From assembly GCA_902530745.1 (NCBI GenBank), contig CACABO010000002.1, positions 1-64,000 of the forward strand: a stretch of 64,000 bases of DNA, read 5' to 3'. Below, piece after piece: positions 43,354 through 52,439 of this stretch. The DNA is from an uncultured Alphaproteobacteria bacterium (GTDB lineage: Bacteria; Pseudomonadota; Alphaproteobacteria; HIMB59). The notes below the pieces were generated by a model. The model saw only the letters and a list, made by a program, of their open reading frames with translations, was not told the DNA's origin and did no database searches. Numbering within the stretch: position 1 is the first letter of the stretch; each line of letters starts with the position of its first letter. Both the position numbers and the translations under genes were made by a program.

Positions 43354-43381
43354 ATATGGGTTGATACTTACTTAATTCAAG
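43354..43381 (-). promoter_or_regulatory. RpoH (sigma-32)-like heat-shock promoter of dnaK
   Basis: On the - strand CTTGAA (43381-43376) and CCCATAT (43360-43354) are separated by 15 bp. Both fit the heat-shock consensus (CTTGAA and CCCCATnT). No CIRCE inverted repeat is nearby, although the hrcA repressor gene is two genes upstream. Confidence 0.75.
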
Positions 43382-43404
43382 AGCATTAAAACTATTGAAT
43401 TTTC

Positions 43405-44031
43405 TTACTTTTCGGATTTCTCTTCTTCTTTGATGACTTTATCGTCTTGATTTTCTTGAGATTTTTTTGATACCCCTACCATTGCTGGTCTTAATAATCT
43501 ATCGTGCAATGTGTAGCCTGGTATTAGTTCTTTAACAATAGTCCCGGGCTCGCAGTCATTTTTTTCAATTTCCATCATGGCTTGGTGTAAGTTATGGTCA
43601 AATTTTTGGTTTATACTTTCAATTTTTTTGATGCCAATTTTTTCGAAAGTGGCCATAGTGGATTGTGCAATTAGATCTAAACCATCAACAACAGACTTTA
43701 TGCTTTCGTTAGATCTCACTTCTTCTGAAATACTTGATTTTGCTCTCTCTATATTGTCACCGATATTAATTATTTCTTTTGCAAAATTAGCTATACCGTA
43801 TTTCAATGCATCTGATTGATCTTTTTCTGCCCTTTTTCTAAAGTTTTCTAGTTCAGCAACAGCTCTTAACCTTTGATCTTTTAAACTCTCAATTTCCTCT
43901 TTGAGTTTTTGGATTTCATCATCATTTGCATCTGAATTTTCATCTACATCAGTCTCATTGGTTTCTTGATTTTCTGTAACATCTTCTTCTTGGTGTTGTA
44001 CTTGATCTTCGTATTTCTTATCTTCTTCCAT
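43405..44031 (-). CDS. grpE: nucleotide exchange factor GrpE
   Basis: This 208-residue GrpE releases ADP from DnaK. A long acidic N-terminal part with predicted coiled coil (EIQKLKEEIESLKDQRLRA) leads into ENFRKRAEKDQSDA and the C-terminal beta-domain GTIVKELIPGYTLHDRLLRPAMVGVSK. It lies 10 bp after hrcA, an hrcA-grpE unit, with dnaK driven by its own promoter. Confidence 0.97.
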   Translation of the reverse strand: MEEDKKYEDQVQHQEEDVTENQETNETDVDENSDANDDEIQKLKEEIESLKDQRLRAVAELENFRKRAEKDQSDALKYGIANFAKEIINIGDNIERAKSSISEEVRSNESIKSVVDGLDLIAQSTMATFEKIGIKKIESINQKFDHNLHQAMMEIEKNDCEPGTIVKELIPGYTLHDRLLRPAMVGVSKKSQENQDDKVIKEEEKSEK

Positions 44032-44041
44032 AATAATTGCT

Positions 44042-45064
44042 TTATTTTTTTGATATTGTTTCAGACATATAACTCACAATAGGAACAATTCGCTGATAAT
44101 CAATTCTTTTCGGACCTATTACACCAATAGCACCAGTGAGTCCATTTTTAGTTTTATAATTTGATAAAATCATGGATAAATTTGTATTTTTAAAAAAATT
44201 TGTATTACTTCCAATAAATATTTGCACTCCTTTTGATTTTTTCAAGGCCTTAATCATTTTGTTTGCCATTTTACCTGTTTCAATGTCACTCAAAAGCTCA
44301 TTTATGCTGTCTAAATCTGTTTCTAAATTATTCTTAATTAAATTTGGCAGGCCTCTAACAAAAAAAGTTTCTGTATTTTGAGACTTTTCAATTTTTATTC
44401 CTTTCAGCAATAGTTTTTTTGAGGTGTTGGTTATTTGATTTCTTGCTGATTTTATAAAAATTTTAATATTATTTTGAATTTCTGTAGGTGACATAGATTT
44501 TGAAAACTTATTTATAAAGTTGACAATACTATTTAAATCTTCTGTTTGAATATTTTCATCAATTTCTACTATTCTATTTGATGTATACCCATCTTCGTGC
44601 TCGATAATGAATATTACTTTATGATTATCTATTTTGTGAAAGTCAATTTTTCTAATTTTTGCTATTTTTTCATTATTAATAACAAGACTAGCTTGTTTCG
44701 ATAGTCCATTTAAAGTATTAGTAATTATTTCTTGTTCATTTAAAAGATTATTCATTTTAGATGACTTCTCGATAATCTCTTTTTCACTTTTACTAATTGA
44801 TCCTGGCTCCAAAAGTGCATGAGTATAAAATTGTAAACCTAAATCAGTTGGTATACTGCCTGCAGAGAAATGTCCTTTTTGTATAAGTCCGTGAAAATTT
44901 ATTTCGTTTAAAACATTTCTTATTGTTGCTGGTGAAAGTTTATAAGAAATTTTTGAACTAAGTGCTTTGGAGCCCATAGGCTCACCTGTTTTCAAGTAAC
45001 TTTCGACAAGTGACTTGAATATAAGCTTTGATCGTGTACCAATATCTGTAATTTTTTTATTCAT
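44042..45064 (-). CDS. hrcA: heat-inducible transcription repressor HrcA
   Basis: This 340-residue repressor has an N-terminal winged helix (SKLIFKSLVESYLKTGEPMG, KISYKLSPATIRNVLNEI) and the C-terminal HrcA domain ending with IGVIGPKRIDYQRIVPIVSYMS. HrcA binds CIRCE elements before chaperone genes. I see none within this window, so targets may be elsewhere (for example groESL). It diverges from rph with 41 bp between starts. Confidence 0.95.
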   Translation of the reverse strand: MNKKITDIGTRSKLIFKSLVESYLKTGEPMGSKALSSKISYKLSPATIRNVLNEINFHGLIQKGHFSAGSIPTDLGLQFYTHALLEPGSISKSEKEIIEKSSKMNNLLNEQEIITNTLNGLSKQASLVINNEKIAKIRKIDFHKIDNHKVIFIIEHEDGYTSNRIVEIDENIQTEDLNSIVNFINKFSKSMSPTEIQNNIKIFIKSARNQITNTSKKLLLKGIKIEKSQNTETFFVRGLPNLIKNNLETDLDSINELLSDIETGKMANKMIKALKKSKGVQIFIGSNTNFFKNTNLSMILSNYKTKNGLTGAIGVIGPKRIDYQRIVPIVSYMSETISKK

Positions 45065-45105
45065 TAATCTTAATTAATCTTATAATTTAAAATAATAAAA
45101 CATAA

Positions 45106-45831
45106 ATGTCTGGATATACAAGAAATGATAGAGAGCTCTCTAAAATTAGAAATTTAGAAATAATTCCAGGCTTTCAACCAAATAATCAATCATCATGTTT
45201 AGTTAAGTTAGGAAATACTCATGTCTGTTGCTCAGCTATTATTGAAGATAGAGTTCCTGGATTTTTAAGAAATTCTGGGAAAGGTTGGTTAACTGCAGAA
45301 TATGGTATGTTACCTTCTTCTACATCTGAAAGAATGGACAGAGAGGCAGCCAAAGGTAGGCAGTCTGGAAGAACACAAGAAATTCAGAGACTTATTGGAA
45401 GAAGTTTAAGGTGTGCTATTAATTTAGATATACTTGGCGAAAAAACTATCAAGATTGATTGTGATGTGATTAGTGCTGATGGAGGAACAAGGACAGCATC
45501 TATCATTGGCGGATACGTTAGTCTTGTTCGATCAATTAATGAGTTCAAAAATAAATTTAATTTATCAAAGGCAATTATAGTTAATCAAGTTGCAGCAATA
45601 TCGGTTGGTGTTGTTAAAGGAACATCATGCATAGATTTAAATTACATTGAAGACTCGAGTGCTGAGGTAGATTGCAATGTGGTAATGGCAAATGATGGTC
45701 AATTTATTGAGTTTCAATCTACTGGTGAAGAGGCTAAATTTAGCAAGAAAACTATTATGAGTTTTATAGAACTAGTTGAGGGATCGATGCCAGAAATTTT
45801 TAATATTCAAAACTTGGCAATTGAAAAATAA
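45106..45831 (+). CDS. rph: ribonuclease PH
   Basis: This 241-residue phosphorolytic exoribonuclease trims tRNA 3' ends. It contains GKGWLTAEYGMLPSSTSER and GRTQEIQRLIGRSLR, typical active-site segments, and the DCDVISADGGTRTASI motif. Length is standard. The ATG follows an A/T-only leader and TATAAT about 24 bp upstream, so it may lack a ribosome site. It overlaps rdgB. Confidence 0.97.
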   Translation: MSGYTRNDRELSKIRNLEIIPGFQPNNQSSCLVKLGNTHVCCSAIIEDRVPGFLRNSGKGWLTAEYGMLPSSTSERMDREAAKGRQSGRTQEIQRLIGRSLRCAINLDILGEKTIKIDCDVISADGGTRTASIIGGYVSLVRSINEFKNKFNLSKAIIVNQVAAISVGVVKGTSCIDLNYIEDSSAEVDCNVVMANDGQFIEFQSTGEEAKFSKKTIMSFIELVEGSMPEIFNIQNLAIEK

Positions 45832-46420
45832 TTTATTACTTGGCACTAATAATACTGGAAAATTAAAAGAATTTATTTTTTATATAAAGCACTTCAATCT
45901 ATTTAGTGAATATGAAGTTTTAAATCTAAATAAATTTAACAATATTGGTGAACCAACTGAAAATGGTAAAACTTTTGAAGAAAATTGTGAAATTAAATCA
46001 AAATATTTTTTAGATAAAACAAATACACTCGTACTATGTGATGATAGTGGATTTGTTGTAAATAAATTAAATAACTATCCAGGAATAAAAACAGCAAGAG
46101 AGGCAAAAAAATTAGGTGGAGAGCAAAAGGTTATAGATTTTATTTTTAGCAAATTTGAGAACTTAAGTTATATTGATGCAACTTTTTTTTGTTCTATTTG
46201 TGTTTTAGGAAAAAACCAAAGATATATGGTATCAGGGTCCATACCGGGCTTTATAATAAAAGATAAAAGAGGCAATTGTGGTTTTGGTTATGATCCATAT
46301 TTTATTCCTACAGATAACAATAAGACATTTGCTGAAATGAGTGAGAAGCAAAAATTATTAAACTCTCACAGGTATGAAGCTTTTAAAAAATTATCTAATC
46401 AAATATTACAGGATAACTAA
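45821..46420 (+). CDS. rdgB: RdgB/HAM1 non-canonical purine NTP pyrophosphatase
   Basis: This enzyme removes ITP/XTP. It has LLLGTNNTGKLKEF (nucleotide site), LVLCDDSGFVVNKL, and FGYDPYFIP near the end. The frame is open from 45776 inside rph, but TTG at 45821, overlapping the rph stop, gives the family start LKNNLLLGT (199 residues), so I chose it. The 3' end overlaps the convergent lipoprotein gene by 26 bp. Confidence 0.93.
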   Translation: MKNNLLLGTNNTGKLKEFIFYIKHFNLFSEYEVLNLNKFNNIGEPTENGKTFEENCEIKSKYFLDKTNTLVLCDDSGFVVNKLNNYPGIKTAREAKKLGGEQKVIDFIFSKFENLSYIDATFFCSICVLGKNQRYMVSGSIPGFIIKDKRGNCGFGYDPYFIPTDNNKTFAEMSEKQKLLNSHRYEAFKKLSNQILQDN

Positions 46421-47477
46421 TCATCATATTTTCTAATGGCAATCTTCCAAAATCCTCTAAATCAATAGCACTTGGTAAAAAATTGTTTTTGAGAATTTGG
46501 TTAGCAATAGTAAGTGATATTTTTACTGAGGTCCTGAAGAAGAATTCCCGATGCGGCTCATCCATGGTAGTCAAATCGATATTTTGCAAGAAAGTCCGAT
46601 TAATAGGCTTATAATAATTTTCTAAATTCTTTCTTTGCTCTAAAAAATTGTCAATTAAGTATGTTCTCTCAAGGGGATAAGTTCCGTCCTCTGTTGCTAA
46701 ATAACCCACTAAGTCTTTGTAACTAAAAGTATCATCAAAAATAATTATGTTGTCATATGTATTTAAGTTTCCCATCAACTTCACTGATAATTCTAAATCT
46801 ACTGCACTGTCTCCAAATGGAGATGATTTAATATATTTCAAAGGGTAGGTGTCCTTAAAATATTCAAATAATTTTAATCCATATTCGTTTTGTTTATACA
46901 ATACACCAAGTGAGTTTGATGAATTGATATAATCACCAAGTATTTCAACATGTTGATAAGGGCTGCTAAATACAAAAATGATTTCATTATCTGCATATTT
47001 ATTCATTAAAGAGTAATCGTTTGATAAAGAAATTGTGAATGTATTTTCACCAAGCTTATTTGGCAAATCGAACAAATCTTTAGAGTTAGTGGGGCCTATA
47101 ATGAGAGTGTCACTGATTTGATTTTGTATTGCATTAATTGAATAGATAAACTCTATTTTTGTGATATCAGGGAATTTATCAATTTCTTCTAAAAAAACAT
47201 CGTAAAATAAGGATGTTAAGATTTCATCCTCTGATAATAATACGATTATTTTATCGATTTTATTAAAATCAATTATTTTATCTTCTGGTTTAGATGGCTT
47301 CTTTATTGTTTCAACCTTCTCTATTTCCACCTCTTTTTCTTCTTCTTCAACAATTTCAACCTCTTCAACTTTTTCTGGTACTTTTTCAATCGACTTTTTT
47401 TTTTCGATTGTTGTTGGGGCACAACTAAAAAGTGATATTAATGTCAATAATATAGTTATATTTTTAAAAAAACTCAT
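46395..47477 (-). CDS. LpoA-like penicillin-binding protein activator lipoprotein
   Basis: This 360-residue protein has a lipobox (LISLFSC, Cys19), a highly acidic Val/Glu-rich linker (residues 30-66) and a periplasmic-binding-protein-like domain (KIIVLLSEDEILTSLFYDVFL onward). Alphaproteobacteria carry such LpoA/YraM relatives next to rsmI, exactly as here. Its role would be activation of peptidoglycan synthases. Only one nucleotide separates its start from rsmI's, so both promoters must lie inside the other gene. Confidence 0.75.
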   Translation of the reverse strand: MSFFKNITILLTLISLFSCAPTTIEKKKSIEKVPEKVEEVEIVEEEEKEVEIEKVETIKKPSKPEDKIIDFNKIDKIIVLLSEDEILTSLFYDVFLEEIDKFPDITKIEFIYSINAIQNQISDTLIIGPTNSKDLFDLPNKLGENTFTISLSNDYSLMNKYADNEIIFVFSSPYQHVEILGDYINSSNSLGVLYKQNEYGLKLFEYFKDTYPLKYIKSSPFGDSAVDLELSVKLMGNLNTYDNIIIFDDTFSYKDLVGYLATEDGTYPLERTYLIDNFLEQRKNLENYYKPINRTFLQNIDLTTMDEPHREFFFRTSVKISLTIANQILKNNFLPSAIDLEDFGRLPLENMMISYPVIFD

Positions 47478-47478
47478 A

Positions 47479-48297
47479 ATGAACTCGGGTCTCTATTTAG
47501 TTTCAACTCCCATAGGAAATTTAGATGATATCACATTAAGAGCTATAAATGTTTTAAAAAATTCTAGTTTAATTTTATGCGAAAACACTGTTAATAGTAA
47601 AAAGCTTTTAAAAAGATATGATATCAATTCTTCTTTGTCCAAGTACACTGATCACGACTTTATTAAAAAGAAAGATTACATACTTAAATTATTAAAGTCT
47701 GATCAAGTTATTTCATTAATATCAGACTCTGGTTCTCCCCTTATATCAGACCCTGGAAACCAATTAATTAATTTTTTGTTCAGAAATCAGGTAAACGTAT
47801 ATTCTGTACCTGGTGCTAGTGCCTTAATCTCGGGCATTCAATTAAGTGGTTTTTTAAATAAAAAAAAATTTACCTTTATAGGTTTTCTTCCCAAAAAAAA
47901 AGAACATAAAGAAAAGGCGCTGTTAGAGAATAAAATTAATAATTTAATAATTTACTCAACTAAGCAACAATTACAGAAAGATGTCTATGCTATTGCATCA
48001 ATTTCTGAAACATTTGAAATTGTTATACTTAAAGAACTTACAAAATTATATGAAGAGAGAATTTATATAGATTACAAAAATTATGAAGACTTTAATTACT
48101 TTAAACTTAAAGGTGAGTTAGTTTTAGCGGTGAGCATTGAAAAAGAGGCTGACAAAATTGAAGATATCAATTTTAGGGAGATAAAGGCGATAATTAACGA
48201 GGTAGGTGTAAAAAAGGCTTATCAACAGCTTAAAAGTAAGTATAAAATATCAAGAAATGATTTTTATAAATTATCAATTGATTTAAAGAATGATTAA
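47479..48297 (+). CDS. rsmI: 16S rRNA 2'-O-methyltransferase RsmI
   Basis: This 272-residue SAM-dependent enzyme methylates C1402 of 16S rRNA. It has LYLVSTPIGNLDDITLRA at the start, SDSGSPLISDPG and VYSVPGASALISGI, standard for the YraL/RsmI family. It overlaps the BON-domain gene by 8 bp. The neighbouring yraN found in many relatives is absent. Confidence 0.96.
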   Translation: MNSGLYLVSTPIGNLDDITLRAINVLKNSSLILCENTVNSKKLLKRYDINSSLSKYTDHDFIKKKDYILKLLKSDQVISLISDSGSPLISDPGNQLINFLFRNQVNVYSVPGASALISGIQLSGFLNKKKFTFIGFLPKKKEHKEKALLENKINNLIIYSTKQQLQKDVYAIASISETFEIVILKELTKLYEERIYIDYKNYEDFNYFKLKGELVLAVSIEKEADKIEDINFREIKAIINEVGVKKAYQQLKSKYKISRNDFYKLSIDLKND

Positions 48298-48853
48298 GAA
48301 TTTTATAATTTTACTGTCAATATTTTTTATTGGCTGTGGACCAACTCTTGTATCAACAGGTGCCAAAACTGTAATTAAGGAAAACGAAGATGAAAAAACA
48401 TTTAGTGAAAGTTGGGATGACGCCACTATAAAACTTGGAATAAAAGAAAAATATTTCTCTTACGATGCAACATTATTTACAAGGATTGACGTTGAAGTTG
48501 AATTGGGCAAAGTTCTTTTGACAGGAGTAGTGCCCTATGGCGACATGCGCTTAGAGGCGGTAAGGCTAGCTTGGCAACAAGATGGTGTAAATGAAGTGCT
48601 AAATGAAATTTCAATTGATACCGGATATGGGCTTGATGATATAGCTAAAGACAAATTTATAAGTACACAACTTTTTACAAAGATTTTCACAGACTCAAAT
48701 ATTAAAAAATTCAAATATGACTTTGAAGTGCAAAAACAAATTGTATATCTGTTTGGTGTTTCTAGTGATCAAAAAGAAATAGATATGGTAATTGAGCATG
48801 CTAAAAACATAAAAGGTGTCTTAGATATAATTAATTATATTCAAGCCAGATAG
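48290..48853 (+). CDS. BON-domain lipoprotein
   Basis: This 187-residue protein has a lipobox (SIFFIGC, Cys16) and two BON domains: DATLFTRIDVEVELGKVLLTGVV and LFTKIFTDSNIKKFKYDFEV with QKQIVYLFGV. BON domains bind membranes or stabilise the outer envelope. The position after rsmI is usual in alphaproteobacteria. It converges with the HIT gene (1 bp apart). Confidence 0.88.
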   Translation: MIKNFIILLSIFFIGCGPTLVSTGAKTVIKENEDEKTFSESWDDATIKLGIKEKYFSYDATLFTRIDVEVELGKVLLTGVVPYGDMRLEAVRLAWQQDGVNEVLNEISIDTGYGLDDIAKDKFISTQLFTKIFTDSNIKKFKYDFEVQKQIVYLFGVSSDQKEIDMVIEHAKNIKGVLDIINYIQAR

Positions 48854-48854
48854 A

Positions 48855-49190
48855 CTAAACATTTGCCAACAAATGTAGATGAAAATGAAATACCTCTTGG
48901 CCGCCGTCTTTACCTTTATGTGTCTTAACTTGAAAACCTTTATCTCTTAAACTTAAAATATCTATAATTTCATCGACGGATTTCCAAAAATTGGTTTGAT
49001 ATAAGTTGTCTGCATTTTGTAAAAAATCAGAAATATCTGATAGAGGTTTCTTGGGAATAATTAAAATATGAGTTTTTGCTTTTGGGCTAATATCTTTGAA
49101 TGAAAGCACATACTCATTTTCAAAAACCTTATCACAAGGAATGTCACCTTTTAATATTTTTGCAAAAATATTTTCTTTATCATAGCTCAT
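48855..49190 (-). CDS. HIT-family nucleotide hydrolase
   Basis: This 111-residue protein begins ENIFAKILKGDIPCDKVFEN and ends with the HIT motif VFHFHLHLLANV (His-x-His-x-His). HIT (HINT-like) proteins hydrolyse purine nucleoside phosphoramidates. It overlaps hisF by 4 bp and stands where hisE is often found in alphaproteobacteria. hisE itself is missing here. Confidence 0.93.
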   Translation of the reverse strand: MSYDKENIFAKILKGDIPCDKVFENEYVLSFKDISPKAKTHILIIPKKPLSDISDFLQNADNLYQTNFWKSVDEIIDILSLRDKGFQVKTHKGKDGGQEVFHFHLHLLANV

Positions 49191-49939
49191 TTTCTTACAG
49201 GGACACCTTTAGTACTAAGATATTTTTTTACAGTTTTAATTTTATATTTTCCAGAGTGAAATACACTCGCAGCTAATAGGCCTGTTGATTTTGTTAAATG
49301 CCCTAAATAAAAATGCTCTAAACTTCCAACACCCCCACTTGCTATTACAGGAATACTTACATTACTTGTCACTTTTTTAAGCATATTGCTGTCGAAGCCG
49401 TTTTGAACACCATCTGTATCCATTGAGGTCATTAATATTTCTCCGGCTCCCATGGATTGCACCTGCTTTGCCCAAGAAATTAGTTCGCGTTTGGTGATTT
49501 CTCTACCCCCTTTAATAACTACTCTCATTTTGTTTTTATGTCTTTTCCCATCAATTGCTACAACTATACACTGGGAGCCGTGTCTTAATGATGCTTGTCG
49601 AATTAATTTTGGATTTTTAACTGCTGCAGAATTAATAGATACCTTATCTGCTCCAGCATTAAGCAAATCTGTTATATCGCTCAAATCTGAGACCCCTCCG
49701 CCTACAGTCAAAGGAATATTTATTACCTTAGCTATAGCTTCAACAGTTTTAATAAATGTTTTTCTATTTTGGTATGATGCATTTATATCAAGCATACAGA
49801 GCTCATCAGCGCCTGATAAAGAGTAATATTTTGCCATTTCAACTGCATTACCCATGACTCTAATATTTTTAAAATTAACACCTTTAACAACTTTATTTTT
49901 TATAACATCAAGGCATGGGATTATTCTTGTTTTAAGCAT
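49187..49939 (-). CDS. hisF: imidazole glycerol phosphate synthase, cyclase subunit
   Basis: This 250-residue TIM-barrel subunit forms imidazole glycerol phosphate. It begins LKTRIIPCLDVIKNKVVKG and has TVGGGVSDLSD and IPVIASGGVGSLEHF at the phosphate sites. The frame extends to 50014, but Met at 49939 gives the family start and a normal 8-bp overlap with hisA. Works with HisH as a heterodimer. Confidence 0.97.
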   Translation of the reverse strand: MLKTRIIPCLDVIKNKVVKGVNFKNIRVMGNAVEMAKYYSLSGADELCMLDINASYQNRKTFIKTVEAIAKVINIPLTVGGGVSDLSDITDLLNAGADKVSINSAAVKNPKLIRQASLRHGSQCIVVAIDGKRHKNKMRVVIKGGREITKRELISWAKQVQSMGAGEILMTSMDTDGVQNGFDSNMLKKVTSNVSIPVIASGGVGSLEHFYLGHLTKSTGLLAASVFHSGKYKIKTVKKYLSTKGVPVRK

Positions 49940-50642
49940 TGAACTGAGCCAGACTATCGATAGAAATTTTATTTTCATATATAGCTTTACCGACAACAAT
50001 ATTATTAAAACCATTTGTTCTACTCAATTCAATATCATTAAGGTCTTTAACACCTCCTCCAATGGTAATGTGCTTATCAGTTAATTTTTTTATAGAATTA
50101 AATGTTTCCATATTTAAGCCAGAGAGCATTCCGTCATTAGCAACATCAGTGACAAAGTAGGAATGAATAGGCCGGTTGTTGTATTTGTCTACAATGTGCT
50201 CCAAGGGTTGATCAGTAGTCTCTTGCCAGCCATGAGAAGCAATTTGATTATCTTTTATATCTAAAGCAATGGATAGTTTCTCAATTAAAGTATCGTCAAA
50301 ATTTAAAACGTCATCAATATTCTTTATTGCAAAGGTTCCAATTACTATTGTATTAAATCCTTCATTAATTTTTTCAATAATGGCTTCTTTGGTTCTTATA
50401 CCGCCAGCAACTTCAATATTAATATCAATTTTTCTTCTAATTTGGCTCAGAACCTGATTGTTATTACCTTTTCCTAGAGTGGCATCTAAGTCAACAACAT
50501 GGATAGTATTAAAACCTGCATCTTGATATTTTTTAGCCATATCAAGAGGGGAATGCTGATAGGTTGTTTTATCATCGACGATACCTTTGGTTAATCGCAC
50601 ACATTTTCCGTCTATTATGTCAATTGCTGGGAATATATTCAT
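49932..50642 (-). CDS. hisA: ProFAR isomerase
   Basis: This 236-residue TIM-barrel isomerase has MNIFPAIDIIDGKCVRL with the catalytic Asp, VAGGIRTKEAI and HITIGGGVKDLND. It makes the substrate for HisFH. It overlaps hisH by 4 bp and hisF by 8 bp, so the four his genes are coupled. Confidence 0.97.
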   Translation of the reverse strand: MNIFPAIDIIDGKCVRLTKGIVDDKTTYQHSPLDMAKKYQDAGFNTIHVVDLDATLGKGNNNQVLSQIRRKIDINIEVAGGIRTKEAIIEKINEGFNTIVIGTFAIKNIDDVLNFDDTLIEKLSIALDIKDNQIASHGWQETTDQPLEHIVDKYNNRPIHSYFVTDVANDGMLSGLNMETFNSIKKLTDKHITIGGGVKDLNDIELSRTNGFNNIVVGKAIYENKISIDSLAQFNA

Positions 50643-51268
50643 GATTTCAAAATATAATTTTTTATCAAATTTAGGCCATGTTTGTGGCTTTTTTCAGGAT
50701 GAAATTGCACTCCATAAATGTTGCCTTTCTTTACAATAGAAGGAAATTTTTGACCATAAAGAGTGAAAGCTAAAACATCTGATTTTTTAATGTTTTGGAA
50801 AATGTAACTATGAACAAAGTAAAAATCCTTCTTGTCGAAACTATTTGTAATAATAGTGTCATCATTGTTTAAGTTAATTGTGTTCCATCCCATATGGGGA
50901 ATTATAAGTTTTTTATTTCTAAATTTTTTAATGTCTCCGCTAATAACTCCTAAACCTCTTGTAATTTTATCTTCATATCCCCAATCAGATAAAATTTGCA
51001 TCCCGACGCAAATACCTAAGTATGAAGAGTTACTTGCTAGGTATTCTTTTAGTGGTTTAATAATTTTTAATTTTTTTAAATTTGACATAAGAGTGGCATA
51101 AGCGCCTTGTCCAGGCAAAATAATTTTATCAAATGAAGAATAGTTGAAATGGCCTTTAATAATCTTTAATCGATATGGCTTTCCTTTTATAATATCTTTG
51201 ATTGCCTTATTAATCGATCCAATATTTCCAGATTGCCCGTCAATAAGTCCTATGACTTTTTTTTTCAA
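50639..51268 (-). CDS. hisH: imidazole glycerol phosphate synthase, glutaminase subunit
   Basis: This 209-residue glutamine amidotransferase has the nucleophile motif YLGICVGMQILSDWG and the His-Glu pair GVQFHPEKSHKHG. It supplies ammonia to HisF. It overlaps hisB by 4 bp upstream and hisA downstream. Confidence 0.96.
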   Translation of the reverse strand: MKKKVIGLIDGQSGNIGSINKAIKDIIKGKPYRLKIIKGHFNYSSFDKIILPGQGAYATLMSNLKKLKIIKPLKEYLASNSSYLGICVGMQILSDWGYEDKITRGLGVISGDIKKFRNKKLIIPHMGWNTINLNNDDTIITNSFDKKDFYFVHSYIFQNIKKSDVLAFTLYGQKFPSIVKKGNIYGVQFHPEKSHKHGLNLIKNYILKS

Positions 51269-51849
51269 AGTTTCCCTTTAGAACTCGGAATACTTGTTTT
51301 TCTGGGGTCAACAGATATTGCTTTCTTCAAGGATAACGCAAATGATTTAAAACAGCTCTCAATGATATGGTGGTTGTTTTTTCCATATAACGTTTCGATA
51401 TGGCAATTCATTCTTGACTCAGTAACTATAGATTTAAAAAATTCCGAAAATAACTCTTGGTCCATTTCACCAACTTTTTCTAATGATGTTTTAACATTCC
51501 AAACAAAATACGGGCGATTACAAAGATCAATAACTGATCTTGTTAATGTTTCATCAAAAGAAACATAAGAATAGGCAAATCGTGTTATACCTTTTTTATC
51601 ACCAAGAGCATTTTTTATACTCTCGCCTAAAGCAATGCCGACATCTTCAACAGTATGGTGCATATCAACTTTTAGGTCACCATCGCATTTTAAGTTTAAG
51701 TCTATCAAACTGTGAGTACTTATTTGTTGAAGCATATGATCAAAAAAAGCAATCCCAGTATCAATTTTGTTTACTCCTGAGCCGTCAAGGTTAATTTTAA
51801 TTGATATTTTTGTTTCTTTTGTGTCTCTATTAAATGTAAATTCACGCAT
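51265..51849 (-). CDS. hisB: imidazoleglycerol-phosphate dehydratase
   Basis: This 194-residue manganese enzyme has DHMLQQISTHSLIDL and DMHHTVEDVGIALGE, the metal-binding His motifs, and NHHIIESCFKSFALSLKKA. Only the dehydratase domain is present (no phosphatase fusion). It is the first gene of hisB-hisH-hisA-hisF and diverges from hslV with 38 bp between starts. Confidence 0.97.
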   Translation of the reverse strand: MREFTFNRDTKETKISIKINLDGSGVNKIDTGIAFFDHMLQQISTHSLIDLNLKCDGDLKVDMHHTVEDVGIALGESIKNALGDKKGITRFAYSYVSFDETLTRSVIDLCNRPYFVWNVKTSLEKVGEMDQELFSEFFKSIVTESRMNCHIETLYGKNNHHIIESCFKSFALSLKKAISVDPRKTSIPSSKGKL

Positions 51850-51887
51850 TTGTAATCAGCTATTTAGTACCTATATTTATAGGAATA

Positions 51888-52439
51888 ATGGATAAAAATA
51901 AAACAATAATACGCTCCACAACTGTTGTTTGCGTTCGTGATAGTGAAAGTGTTGTTATAGCGTCTGACGGACAAGTAACTTTGGGTACATCAGTAATTAA
52001 GTCAAACGCCAATAAAATTAGAACATTTCATAATGATCAAATTATTGTTGGGTTTGCCGGATCAACCGCCGATGCATTAACTCTTTTTGATAGACTGGAG
52101 AAAAAGTGTGAAGAATTTTCATATAATCTAAAAAGAGCTTGTGTAGAACTAGCTAAAGATTGGAGAACCGATAGGTATCTAAGAAGATTAGAGTCGATGA
52201 TTATTGCAGCTGATAAAAGTGAGACGTTTCTTATTAGTGGAACTGGTGACGTTCTGGAACCTCAAGAAGGTATAGTTGCAATTGGATCAGGTGGCAACTT
52301 TGCTCTAAGCGCAGCAAGGGCTCTAAAAAGAAAATCTAATTTGTCAGCAAAAGATATTGCGGCAGAATCACTTAAAGTTGCAGCAGAGCTTTGTATTTAT
52401 ACAAATGATACTTTAAACATCTCAGAAATTAAAATTTAA
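51888..52439 (+). CDS. hslV: ATP-dependent protease subunit HslV
   Basis: This 183-residue proteasome-like peptidase becomes active after removal of its first residues to expose Thr11 (IIRSTTVVCV). It has VIASDGQVTLGTSVIKSNA and IVGFAGSTADALTLFDRLE, then AAELCIYTN near the end. The stop's last base is the A of the hslU ATG (AATGG), so translation is coupled. Length is normal. Confidence 0.97.
   Translation: MDKNKTIIRSTTVVCVRDSESVVIASDGQVTLGTSVIKSNANKIRTFHNDQIIVGFAGSTADALTLFDRLEKKCEEFSYNLKRACVELAKDWRTDRYLRRLESMIIAADKSETFLISGTGDVLEPQEGIVAIGSGGNFALSAARALKRKSNLSAKDIAAESLKVAAELCIYTNDTLNISEIKI

Noticed and set aside
43314-43404. CIRCE operator before dnaK
   Set aside because: TTAATGCTC gives only a weak half site and no GAGTGCTAA partner follows at 9 bp.
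49452-49826. 124-codon frame on + inside hisF
   Set aside because: Antisense shadow of a clear hisF with intact motifs.
51233-51568. 111-codon frame on + across hisH/hisB
   Set aside because: Antisense shadow; hisB and hisH motifs are complete on the other strand.
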